Below the pieces are notes generated by a model that saw only the letters and a list, made by a program, of their open reading frames with translations, had not been told where the DNA came from and ran no database searches. Positions 8,919 through 16,407 of a DNA stretch of 64,000 bases are shown piece by piece. How positions within the stretch are numbered: the first letter of the stretch is position 1; every line of letters begins with the position of its first letter. Source of the DNA: Streptomyces lanatus (lineage in GTDB: Bacteria; Actinomycetota; Actinomycetes; Streptomycetales; Streptomycetaceae); assembly GCF_014655715.1 (NCBI RefSeq), contig NZ_BNBM01000009.1, positions 186,001 through 250,000 of the forward strand. The letters are read 5' to 3'. The translations under genes and the position numbers were made by a program.

Positions 8919-10442
8919 ATGACCCGTTACGCGGCGCCCGGCACCGAGGGTGCGATCGTCTCCTACCAGGCGCGCTACGACCACTTCATCGGCGGTGAGT
9001 ATGTACCGCCGGTCCGGGGGCAGTACTTCGAGAACCCGACGCCGGTGAACGGGCAGCCCTTCACCGAGATCGCGCGAGGCACGGCCGAGGACGTGGAGCG
9101 GGCGCTGGACGCGGCGCACGCGGCCGCGCCGGCGTGGGGCCGGACATCAGTGACCGAACGGGCCGGCATCCTGCTGAAGATCGCCGACCGGATGGAGGCG
9201 AACCTGGAGAAGCTGGCCGTCGCCGAGAGCTGGGAGAACGGCAAGCCGGTACGGGAGACCCTGGCGGCCGACATTCCGCTGGCCATCGACCACTTCCGCT
9301 ACTTCGCGGGGACGATCAGGGCGCAGGAGGGTTCGCTCGGCGAGGTCGACGACGACACGGTGGCGTACCACTTCCACGAGCCGTTGGGGGTGGTCGCGCA
9401 GATCATCCCGTGGAACTTCCCGATTCTCATGGCGACATGGAAGCTGGCGCCGGCGCTGGCCGCGGGCAACGCCGTCGTGCTCAAGCCGGCCGAGCAGACC
9501 CCGGCGTCGATCCACTACTGGCTGAGTCTGGTCGCCGATCTCATCCCGCCCGGCGTGCTCAACATCGTGAACGGCTTCGGCGTGGAGGCGGGCAAGCCGC
9601 TCGCGTCCAGCCCCAGGGTGGCCAAAGTGGCGTTCACCGGTGAGACCACGACGGGCCGGTTGATCATGCAGTACGCCTCCGAGAACATCACCCCGGTCAC
9701 CCTCGAGCTCGGCGGCAAGTCCCCGAACATCTTCTTCGACGATGTCTGGGCGGCGAACGACGACTTCCGGGACAAGGCGCTCGAGGGCTTCACGATGTTC
9801 GCGCTCAATCAGGGCGAGGTGTGCACCTGCCCGTCGAGGGCGCTGGTGCAGCGGGGCAGGTACGCCGAGTTCATGGAGGCGGCCGTAGCCCGCACCGAGC
9901 AGATCAAGACCGGCAACCCGCTCGACACGGACACGATGATCGGCGCGCAGGCCTCCAACGACCAGTTGGAGAAGATCCTCTCCTACCTCGACATCGGCCG
10001 GCAGGAAGGTGCCCGCGTCCTCACCGGCGGCGAACGCATCGACCACGACGGCGAGTTGAAGGGCGGCTACTACGTCCAGCCGACCGTCTTCGAGGGCGAC
10101 AACCGCATGCGGATCTTCCAGGAGGAGATCTTCGGTCCGGTCGTCTCCGTGACGTCCTTCGACGACTTCGACGACGCCATCAAGATCGCCAACGACACGC
10201 TGTACGGCCTCGGGGCGGGCGTGTGGACGCGGGACATCAACACCGCGTACCGCGCGGGCCGCGCGATCCAGGCGGGCCGGGTATGGACGAACTGCTACCA
10301 CGCCTACCCCGCACACGCGGCGTTCGGCGGCTACAAGGGGTCGGGGATCGGGCGTGAGACGCACAAGATGATGCTGGAGCACTACCAGCAGACGAAGAAC
10401 GTTTTGGTTTCATACAGCCCAAAGAAACTTGGGTTCTTCTAG
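8919..10442 (+). CDS. ald: NAD-dependent aldehyde dehydrogenase with replaced 3' end
   Basis: Oxidises aldehydes to carboxylates in the cytoplasm. The 507-residue protein is full length: IIPWNFPILMATWKLAPALA, VTLELGGKSPN with the general-base Glu, and GEVCTCPSR with nucleophile Cys302. The ATG follows GGGAGGC by 8 nt. The final 14 codons (encoding VLVSYSPKKLGFF and stop) use GTT, TTG, TCA, CCA, AAA and CTT, codons absent from the GC-rich body of the gene. A GC-rich version of this tail lies alone at 46055-46117. This indicates that the 3' end was exchanged when the following island integrated. Confidence 0.95.
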   Translation: MTRYAAPGTEGAIVSYQARYDHFIGGEYVPPVRGQYFENPTPVNGQPFTEIARGTAEDVERALDAAHAAAPAWGRTSVTERAGILLKIADRMEANLEKLAVAESWENGKPVRETLAADIPLAIDHFRYFAGTIRAQEGSLGEVDDDTVAYHFHEPLGVVAQIIPWNFPILMATWKLAPALAAGNAVVLKPAEQTPASIHYWLSLVADLIPPGVLNIVNGFGVEAGKPLASSPRVAKVAFTGETTTGRLIMQYASENITPVTLELGGKSPNIFFDDVWAANDDFRDKALEGFTMFALNQGEVCTCPSRALVQRGRYAEFMEAAVARTEQIKTGNPLDTDTMIGAQASNDQLEKILSYLDIGRQEGARVLTGGERIDHDGELKGGYYVQPTVFEGDNRMRIFQEEIFGPVVSVTSFDDFDDAIKIANDTLYGLGAGVWTRDINTAYRAGRAIQAGRVWTNCYHAYPAHAAFGGYKGSGIGRETHKMMLEHYQQTKNVLVSYSPKKLGFF

Positions 10443-10453
10443 AGTCTGAAGTC

Positions 10454-10488
10454 GGTTGCCTGGAGGCGTCGTTGCGCCCCAGGCAACC
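10454..10488 (+). terminator. Hairpin terminator after ald
   Basis: GGTTGCCTGG at 10454-10463 pairs perfectly with CCAGGCAACC at 10479-10488 across a 15-nt loop, starting 11 bp after the ald stop. There is no U-run, which is usual for Streptomyces terminators. It would end ald transcription before the island. Confidence 0.75.
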
Positions 10489-10641
10489 AAATACCCTGGA
10501 CACTGTAAGCGATCGACAAGTCACTTCGCGTCACCATTCAAGCTCCGACTGAGGCGGTCCCGGACCAGCCACGGACCAAACGGCACCCCTGTGGCACCAA
10601 TTCCGATTCCGAGAGGTGCCTCCAGCGCGACCGAGGGTTCG

Positions 10642-10889
10642 TCAGTCAGGCGGCGGTATGGTCGGCGGTGGGGCGTGCGCCGGGTCCCGCGCAAAGTCGT
10701 CGAGCGGCCCGAGAATCTCGGGGCACAGTCGGGCGGGCGGGACGGGCACGGCGCCGCCGTGCTGCTGGACCACAAACCAGGGGCGCGCGCCGGTGAACGG
10801 CGCGCGGCCGGTGAGTAGTTCGTACCGCACGCAACCCAACGCGTACACATCCGTAGCCGTCAGTGAGAAGGAGGCGTCGGCGGCGAGCT
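10642..10889 (-). pseudogene. Serine/threonine protein kinase C-terminal remnant
   Basis: The minus strand encodes TATDVYALGCVRYELLTGRAPFTG followed by PWFVVQQHGG and DDFARDPAHAPP, which correspond to kinase subdomains IX-XI of a Hanks-type kinase (normally DVYALGCVLYELLTGRPPF). Everything upstream in the kinase (ATP loop, catalytic HRD and DFG) is missing. The open part joins directly to the tRNA fragment at 10893, so the break point is the tRNA end. It cannot be a working kinase. Confidence 0.7.
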
Positions 10890-10892
10890 TGT

Positions 10893-10914
10893 TGGGGCGG
10901 GTGGGACTCGAACC
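10893..10914 (-). tRNA. tRNA 3'-end fragment (att-like)
   Basis: On the minus strand these 22 bases read GGTTCGAGTCCC followed by ACCCGCCCCA: the T-loop, the 3' half of the T-stem and the 3' acceptor strand of a tRNA. Upstream sequence does not supply the anticodon or D arms, so this is not a functional tRNA. It matches the end of the longer tRNA fragment at 45731-45795 in the same orientation, so it may mark an attachment site. Confidence 0.7.
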
Positions 10915-10949
10915 TAAGTTGGTGACGCGTCTCACCTGCGATATTGCTG

Positions 10950-10977
10950 AGGGAACGGACATATCTATCCGTTTCCG
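10950..10977. repeat. Inverted repeat beside the tRNA fragment
   Basis: AACGGA at 10954-10959 and TCCGTT at 10968-10973 form a perfect inverted repeat with an 8-nt loop (CATATCTA), extended by imperfect pairing on both sides. It sits 36 bp inside the tRNA fragment, where recombinase arm sites or a terminator would be expected in an integrated element. Function is not established. Confidence 0.4.
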
Positions 10978-11219
10978 TTCGGCTGCACCCTGCTCAATCC
11001 TGCTCGATCGGGTGCCGTTAGGCGTTCGCCACACCGCCTTCTGACCGCCCACGGAACCGGAGGCACGTCAGTCCGTGCTGCTCGATGTTCGGGGCCTTCT
11101 GGGTTTTCGTTCTTGCGGTGCCACCAGTCCTGTTGTCCACGGATGGTTTCGGTGATGGCGCCGGTGTAAGCAAAAGCGGCGGCCTTCCTCTCACTGCGAT
11201 TGCGAGTCAGCGCCGTCAT
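10965..11219 (-). CDS. Possible small hypothetical protein
   Basis: An 84-residue frame starting MTALTRNRSERKAAAFAYTG and continuing TETIRGQQDWWHRKN. The first 40 residues look like real coding sequence (charged, Ala-rich, Trp pair), while the remainder is low-complexity and may be chance. No family is recognised. It lies between the tRNA fragment and the hydrolase gene, in a part of the island where small mobile-element proteins would be expected. Weak support. Confidence 0.25.
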   Translation of the reverse strand: MTALTRNRSERKAAAFAYTGAITETIRGQQDWWHRKNENPEGPEHRAARTDVPPVPWAVRRRCGERLTAPDRAGLSRVQPNGNG

Positions 11220-11284
11220 GGCCACGCTCTCACGCGCAAGCGAACCTCATCACCGCGAGGACGTCCGCCCACCGGTACCGGATG

Positions 11285-12022
11285 TCATGCGGGCCGGGAG
11301 TCCCAGAATCGGTTGAGTACCTCCGCGCCCCGATCAGGATCCTGGAGCATCCAGTAGTGGGTGAGGTTGGCCAGTTCCACTGCCTGTGCCCCGATTCGCG
11401 TGGCCATATCCAGGTCCATCGCGGGCTGTGCCATCGGATCGCCGGTCGGGATCAGGACGAGACCCGGCACCTGAGCGGGGCGGTCGAAGTCCTTGCCCCA
11501 GTCGGTGTAGAAGTTGGGCCAGGCCGAGCGGTAGAGCGTCAGGATGGCCGTGCTCATCTCCTCGTCGTGGACGGTGTCGACTTCCGTCGCCAGTTCGGCG
11601 CTCATCCCCCGGGGGCGGAGGAAGTCCCCGAAGCTGGGGCTGCCGGGGGTCTGGGTGCGCAACGACGCAAGCAACTCCTCGCCCTCCGGGGTCTTCTGGA
11701 AGAGGGTGGCCGCCTCGTGCCACTGATAGTCCGGGTGCCAGCCGTGTGCGACGTCGGACACCCAGCTGCGTACCGGAACGTCGTAGGCAGAGACGATCCG
11801 CATCACCAGGTGTGCACCCCAGTCGTGGCCCACGAGGTCGACGGGCTCGCCAAAGGCGCGCAGTTCGTTCGCCAGCCAGACGGCGTACGCCTCCTTGCCG
11901 TCCAGGTGAGCCGGGCGAGGGCTGCCGAATCCGGGCAGCCGCAGGGCCGTGGTGGGGCGGTCGATCCGCCCCCGGAGGTCGTTCCAGACGGAGGGCGTCT
12001 CCGGTACTCCATGGATGAACAC
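11285..12022 (-). CDS. Alpha/beta hydrolase, epoxide hydrolase/haloalkane dehalogenase type
   Basis: Cytoplasmic hydrolase of the alpha/beta fold. The 245-residue product begins MFIHGVPETPSVW, giving the oxyanion HG motif. The nucleophile elbow is LVGHDWGAH with Asp67 rather than Ser, typical of epoxide hydrolases and haloalkane dehalogenases. LANLTHYWMLQDP near the C-terminus supplies the catalytic His. GTG at 12022 is the only possible start after an in-frame TAA, with GGGAG about 13 nt upstream, so the protein is a few residues short at the N-terminus. It is divergent from a TetR gene that probably controls it. The substrate is unknown. Confidence 0.8.
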   Translation of the reverse strand: MFIHGVPETPSVWNDLRGRIDRPTTALRLPGFGSPRPAHLDGKEAYAVWLANELRAFGEPVDLVGHDWGAHLVMRIVSAYDVPVRSWVSDVAHGWHPDYQWHEAATLFQKTPEGEELLASLRTQTPGSPSFGDFLRPRGMSAELATEVDTVHDEEMSTAILTLYRSAWPNFYTDWGKDFDRPAQVPGLVLIPTGDPMAQPAMDLDMATRIGAQAVELANLTHYWMLQDPDRGAEVLNRFWDSRPA

Positions 12023-12083
12023 AACGGTGGTGACCGCTCCCGACGATGCGAAGTGGATTAGTTATCGACTTGACCGTAACACC

Positions 12084-12096
12084 AACCTGATAGGTT
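12084..12096. promoter_or_regulatory. Candidate TetR operator between hydrolase and tetR
   Basis: AACCT-GAT-AGGTT at 12084-12096 is a perfect 13-bp inverted repeat in the 102-bp divergent gap. It lies 28 bp before the TetR start and 61 bp before the hydrolase start, where an autoregulating TetR would block both promoters. Confidence 0.55.
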
Positions 12097-12124
12097 ATCC
12101 ACATCGGTATGCGAAGGAGGGATC

Positions 12125-12667
12125 ATGAGGTCGGATGCCGCACGCAACAGGCAGAGGATCTTCGATGAGGCCCGCGGCGCCGTCATCGGCGGGGAGATCG
12201 CGCTCCCCCTCAACGAGCTCGCGCGCAGGGCGGGCGTGGGGGTCGGGACGGTCTACCGGGTCTTCCCCACGCAGCGGGCCATGCTGGAGTCCGTCATGGA
12301 AGAGGCGGTCCGAGAGCTCATCGATGCGGCGGCCGCAGCAGGCGGACACCCCGATCCCGCCAAGGCGCTCGTTGACTTCCTCCGCACTGCGCTCCTAACA
12401 GCCCTGGCGCAACCGGGCCTCACCGACGTTCTGATCACCGGGTCCGACGAGACGGACTCTCTGCACCGGGCCAAGGGAGAGCTGGTCGAAGTCACCTCCC
12501 ACCTGCTCGCACGCATCCGCCCTGCCCCAGCCCTCACCGGCGAAAACCTGCTCAAGCTCCTGTGCGGCCTGATCCACGCCGTCAGCGAGCACCCGGCGGA
12601 GCGGCAGGGGGACGCGATCGACAACTACCTCGACATCCTCCGGGCCGGCATCGCAGCCACCCTCTGA
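12125..12667 (+). CDS. TetR-family regulator (hydrolase-linked)
   Basis: One-component repressor, likely controlling itself and the divergent hydrolase. The 180-residue protein has an N-terminal TetR DNA-binding domain with recognition helix GVGVGTVYRVFPTQRAML at about residues 38-55 and an all-helical ligand domain. The ATG at 12125 follows GAAGGAGGG by 4 nt, the strongest ribosome site in this part of the window. The recognition helix differs from the two TetR paralogues at 15.4 and 22.6 kb, so it is not part of their network. Confidence 0.85.
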   Translation: MRSDAARNRQRIFDEARGAVIGGEIALPLNELARRAGVGVGTVYRVFPTQRAMLESVMEEAVRELIDAAAAAGGHPDPAKALVDFLRTALLTALAQPGLTDVLITGSDETDSLHRAKGELVEVTSHLLARIRPAPALTGENLLKLLCGLIHAVSEHPAERQGDAIDNYLDILRAGIAATL

Positions 12668-12946
12668 CGACCGGCGCTATGGGCACGGGCTGGGCTCGAA
12701 CTCGGGCGTAGGGCCGAAAGCTGCATCGTGCCGCTCGTCTTGCAGCCCTCCTTGACGTGGACGCGAAGGCGCTTCGGAGCACGGCGGGCTTATCGGATGC
12801 CCGCCGGTCGCCGGTCGCGGCTTGGCGCACGGACCGTTGGCGCGCCCGAGCGGGGAAGACGGCGACTGTTCGTGAACCTTGGCGAACGCGACCGCAAGGT
12901 GTGAGAGCCCGCTGCGGTGTCGCGTCCGTCCGGAACCGTGTCGCGG
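12668..12946. other. No gene recognised
   Basis: The 279 bp between the TetR stop and the broken VOC gene hold only short uninterpretable frames and no convincing ribosome site, hairpin or repeat. Confidence 0.5.
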
Positions 12947-13278
12947 TCAGGCGTCTTCGCTGGCGGTTTCGATCAGCTCGATGGCCGACCCATGGGCCAG
13001 ACCGTCCAGGTACACGAAGCGTGTCTGCCCTGCGATGGCTGCCTGGAAGGTGACACGATCTGCCTCTCCCGTCGCTCGCAGCGATTCGAGGCGCTGGTCG
13101 GTGCTTCCACCACGCAGGCGAGGTGGTGGACGCCTTCACCGTGGAGGTCGAGGAACTCCGTGTACGGCGAGCGGCCATCGAGCGACTGGATCAGTTCGAT
13201 CTCGTAATCGGCGACGGCGCGGTCGAAGTCTTCCACGATGATGCCGACGTGAAAGAGAGGCGGAAGGCCGATGGGCAC
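12947..13278 (-). pseudogene. VOC (glyoxalase-like) protein, frameshifted
   Basis: A GTG at 13278 preceded by GAGGGGA opens a frame reading LPPLFHVGIIVEDFDRAVADYE and HGEGVHHLACVV, the N-terminal half of a vicinal-oxygen-chelate protein. Near 13100 the similarity moves to another frame, which continues TDQRLESLRATGEAD and FVYLDGLAHGSAIELIETA to a TGA at 12947. The span is one base short of a whole number of codons, consistent with a single 1-nt deletion. Members typically bind a metal and act on small organic substrates; this copy is inactive unless the shift is a sequencing error. Confidence 0.75.
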
Positions 13279-13406
13279 GGGTATCCCCTCGATTCGATGA
13301 ACTGAACAGTTTCCGACCTGTCGTTCGCGCTGGTCGGTGGGTTGTCGGTGGCGATCCTGCGCCCCGTGAGCCAACGCGACGAGGATGTCCAGCGGTGTGG
13401 CGTTCC

Positions 13407-15167
13407 TCAACGTCGCGCACGGGCCGGGGGCACCGTGAACGTGGCCGGGCCGGGCTTCAGCTGCGCCGCGTTGATCTGCGTGAAGGTGTCGAGCCACGGC
13501 GCCCGGTCGCCACCAGTCGCGATGTCTTCAGCCGGGTTGTCCAGGGGCAGCTGGAGACGGGCGTCACTGATCCGGATCTTTTGCTTGGAGGGGGTGTCGA
13601 GCCAATCGCCGGTCCGCACCGAGCCGATCTCCACGGCGAGGCGATGGCCGGCCCGCAGGGTCCAGTCGGTCGACTTCAGGCCGATGTCCAGCCGGTCCCG
13701 GTCCAGCCGGGAGACTCGCTCGTCGAATGCGACAGCGTTGCCGTCCTCGTCCACGTCGTACAGCTTGACCATGACGTTGCCCTCGCCCTTGGCCGTCATG
13801 GTGATTCGGGGCGTGCCGGTGACCCGGGTGGCCGTCTCGAGAGGCCCGGACCAGACAAGGAAGCTCCCGGTGTCACGACCGGCCTCTTCTTCCTGGGCCG
13901 CCGACTGCGAACCCGCTCCGCTGTCCACGTACGAGCCGTTGCCGAGACGGAGGTTCGCGGAGCGGTTCGCGGTGGGCCAGGACTTCTCCGCGCGCCAGTT
14001 GCCCAGGTTGTCCTGGACGGCGTAGTTCGGGTACTGGATCTTCGGGTCGATGCCCTTGAGGTGTTCGTCGAAGAAGGACAGGGTCTCCTTGAACCAGTTC
14101 GCGCGGCCCATCGCGAGCTTCCCATCCTGTGTGCGCTCATTGCCGCGTACGTGGTCCCAGGGGCCGATCCAGGCCCGCTGGGGGCCGCGGTGATTGTCGA
14201 GGAACTCCTCCATCCCCACGGGCAGGGTGTTGGTCTCGGCGGTGCCTTGGGTGAAGAGAAGCGGAGTGGCGGTGTCCTTAGCGTTCCTGGCGGGGCTGCG
14301 GTCCTTCCAGTACGGGTCGTCCGGGTCGCCGATGGAGGGGCCGAAGGAGTTGAGCACCAGGCACTCGGGGTGCTTCTTCTCGTACGCGGCATTGGTCCGG
14401 TACCGCTTGTCCTCGTCCGGCAACTGGGCCAGACCGGCAATGCGGTTGTAGCTGGTGGGCAACTGGACGCTGTTCGGGCGGGGCACCCCGTTGGAGTGGA
14501 GCTGCTGATACAGATCCCAGATAGGCTCCTGGGCGACGACGGCTTTCAGTGCGTCGTGTTTGACGTTGTTGCCGAGGAGACCGGTGTAGGCGTCGAAGGA
14601 TTTTCCGTACATTCCCACCGCGCCTGTGGACCAGGGCTGTTTCGCGCTCCAGTCGATCGCGGCCTTGACATCGGCCTGGTCTCCGGGCCCGCCGAGGTCG
14701 AGACATCCGGTGGAGCCGCCGAAGCCGCGCGTGTCCACCAGGACGAAGGCGTACCCCTTGTCGAACAGGTCGGTCCCCTCCAGGAGGTCCTGAAAGCGCT
14801 CCGAGGGGCCGGCGTGCTCCTCCTCGACCTCCATCTCCCCCGAGTGACCGAAGTACGCACCGGCCGACATGATGACGGGCACCTTCGCGCCCTCGGGGAG
14901 CTTCTCAGGAAGCAGAACGTCGGCGTGCAGCTCGGTCTTGGAGCCGTCCGAGGAGGAGAAGTAGTGCTGAGTCCAGCGCGCCCCCTCCGGCACCCGCTCG
15001 TTCTCCTCGTGCGTGACCGAATCGGTAGCAGTGGCGACGGTCGTCTTCCCGGTTCGGCCGCGGCCGGTTGCCTGGTCCGGCGCGGCGACGGCTGCCCCTA
15101 TGAGGCCGCAGGTCAGAGCGCAGGCCGTGAGCAGGGCTGCGGCGGTGGCGGCTGGTCGTTTCCTCAT
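13407..15167 (-). CDS. Secreted CocE/NonD-family hydrolase (X-Pro dipeptidyl-peptidase type)
   Basis: Exported serine hydrolase, probably an acylase or X-Pro aminopeptidase acting outside the cell. The 586-residue product starts MRKRPAATAAALLTACALTC, a signal peptide with AVAAP as likely cleavage region. The peptidase S15 domain has GYAFVLVDTRGFGGSTG, the nucleophile elbow GMYGKSFDAY (Ser190) and GPWDHVRGN; a C-terminal jelly-roll domain follows. The ATG at 15167 has CGGAG 7 nt upstream. Two perfect operator palindromes lie 49-79 bp upstream. A broken paralogue is found at 35.5-35.9 kb. Substrate is not determined. Confidence 0.85.
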   Translation of the reverse strand: MRKRPAATAAALLTACALTCGLIGAAVAAPDQATGRGRTGKTTVATATDSVTHEENERVPEGARWTQHYFSSSDGSKTELHADVLLPEKLPEGAKVPVIMSAGAYFGHSGEMEVEEEHAGPSERFQDLLEGTDLFDKGYAFVLVDTRGFGGSTGCLDLGGPGDQADVKAAIDWSAKQPWSTGAVGMYGKSFDAYTGLLGNNVKHDALKAVVAQEPIWDLYQQLHSNGVPRPNSVQLPTSYNRIAGLAQLPDEDKRYRTNAAYEKKHPECLVLNSFGPSIGDPDDPYWKDRSPARNAKDTATPLLFTQGTAETNTLPVGMEEFLDNHRGPQRAWIGPWDHVRGNERTQDGKLAMGRANWFKETLSFFDEHLKGIDPKIQYPNYAVQDNLGNWRAEKSWPTANRSANLRLGNGSYVDSGAGSQSAAQEEEAGRDTGSFLVWSGPLETATRVTGTPRITMTAKGEGNVMVKLYDVDEDGNAVAFDERVSRLDRDRLDIGLKSTDWTLRAGHRLAVEIGSVRTGDWLDTPSKQKIRISDARLQLPLDNPAEDIATGGDRAPWLDTFTQINAAQLKPGPATFTVPPARARR

Positions 15168-15215
15168 GCGGTACTCCGGAGCTGGGGTACGGGTGGGCTC
15201 GGAAGGGGATCCCTC

Positions 15216-15246
15216 TGTCACTTAGTGACACTGTCACTAAGTGACA
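15216..15246. promoter_or_regulatory. Tandem TetR operator A (CocE promoter)
   Basis: Two 15-bp palindromes, TGTCACTTAGTGACA (15216-15230) and TGTCACTAAGTGACA (15232-15246), lie side by side with a 16-bp period, 49 bp upstream of the CocE start and about 120 bp from the divergent TetR. They are the best-preserved pair in the window. Length and symmetry fit two TetR dimers. The same motif recurs at 15307, 21587, 36356, 38316 and 38475. Confidence 0.8.
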
Positions 15247-15306
15247 GATATTGCAAGTGGATGCCCTTGGGTTCGGATCGAGGTGTGCGCACTAGCTGGC
15301 GTGCGG

Positions 15307-15339
15307 CGTCACTAAATGTCAATATGGCACTGAGTGAGC
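15307..15339. promoter_or_regulatory. Degenerate TetR operator B (tetR promoter)
   Basis: CGTCACTAAATGTCA (15307-15321, 12 of 15 matches) and TGGCACTGAGTGAGC (15325-15339, 11 of 15) are spaced 18 bp apart, 25 bp before the TetR start at 15365. A weaker pair is what one would expect for autoregulation with late repression. Confidence 0.55.
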
Positions 15340-15364
15340 GCGATGGTGAAAGGGTGGCGAAAAG

Positions 15365-16081
15365 ATGGCCGACCACGTGGTATCGACCGAACGCAGCCGT
15401 GGCGGGATGAGTGAGCAGCGCCGCCGTCGTGTACGTCTGGAGATCTCGCGGGAGGCGGCACGCCTGTTCTGGGCGCAGGGCGTCGACGGCACGAGCGGTG
15501 ACCAGATCGCCGAGGCGGTGGGCCTGTCGACCCGCACCATCTGGCGTCATTTCCGTAGCAAGGAGAGCTGCGCGGAGCCGATCGTTGCGCAGAGCGTGGA
15601 GTGGGAACTGGCCACTCTGCGCAGTTGGCCGCTGCACCGCTCTTTGGAGGAGCACTTCGCCACGGAGGCGAAGCGGTTGGTCAGCGAGATCAGCCCTTCG
15701 GAGCAGGCCGATGCCGGGCTGGGCGTCAAGATGATTCGATTGGCCGAGACCGAACCGGCCCTGCGCACGGCCTGGCTGATGGCCTGCGACCAGGTGGAAC
15801 ACGAACTGGCAGCGGTCATCGCGACTCGCCTCGGACTCAAGCCCGACGCCCTACAGGTACGTCTGCACGCCGCGGCCGCCGCGGCCGCCCTGCGAGTCAT
15901 CAACGAGTACGTCGGAGCCGGCCTTCTGGACGGCACCGATCCGCGGGAGCTCGGTGACGAGAGTTTCGCTTTCATTGCGGACGCTGTCCGCACGGCCACC
16001 GGGGGCGCCGTGGGCGACCCGGTCCAGCTCGACGAGGCGCCCGCCGCGCCGGACGAGGGCGCCGCCGATCGACAGGAGTAA
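15365..16081 (+). CDS. TetR-family regulator, paralogue 1
   Basis: Predicted repressor of the peptidase regulon marked by TGTCACTTAGTGACA palindromes. The 238-residue protein has a TetR DNA-binding domain with helix-turn-helix GDQIAEAVGLSTRTIWRHFRSKESC. The paralogue at 22554 shares AVGLSTRTIWRHF exactly, so both should bind the same site. The C-terminal ligand domain (WLMACDQVEHELAAVIATRLGL) is also shared but more diverged. The ATG at 15365 has a weak AAAGGG 12 nt upstream; an ATG at 15407 (MSEQRRRRVR) aligns with the paralogue and is a possible alternative start. It is divergent from the CocE gene. Confidence 0.87.
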   Translation: MADHVVSTERSRGGMSEQRRRRVRLEISREAARLFWAQGVDGTSGDQIAEAVGLSTRTIWRHFRSKESCAEPIVAQSVEWELATLRSWPLHRSLEEHFATEAKRLVSEISPSEQADAGLGVKMIRLAETEPALRTAWLMACDQVEHELAAVIATRLGLKPDALQVRLHAAAAAAALRVINEYVGAGLLDGTDPRELGDESFAFIADAVRTATGGAVGDPVQLDEAPAAPDEGAADRQE

Positions 16082-16407
16082 GCGGTGCCCCCTGAGCGGC
16101 ACACTCCGATCGGCTTATCCACGGAGGCAGGAGGGGACACGGCCGCAGCTACAAGTACTGTGTGCGCCGCTCAACCGCCGATCTCCCAGGGCACGACAAC
16201 GCCGTAGCGCCCGTATGAACTCTGTGGCCCAGGGCGCTGTTTCGGCCATCCGACGAAGACGACGGCTCTCCATCCCGGATACAGCGGCCGGAGGCGCCTG
16301 ACCCTGCCCGGCGTCCTGGGCCCCGGGGAGCGCTTCTCCCCGGGCGACGAACAGGACCTTCGACAAGCCCTACCGTCCCAGTTCAGAGGCGCTCCCCGGC
16401 TGTATGG
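16082..16407. other. No gene recognised
   Basis: These 326 bp separate the TetR stop from the convergent oxidoreductase stop. Short frames exist on both strands, but none shows family resemblance or a ribosome site, and no strong hairpin was seen. Confidence 0.5.

Noticed and set aside
13395..15410. Long plus-strand frame opposite the CocE gene
   Set aside because: It is the antisense shadow of a gene with a signal peptide, catalytic motifs and a ribosome site on the minus strand.
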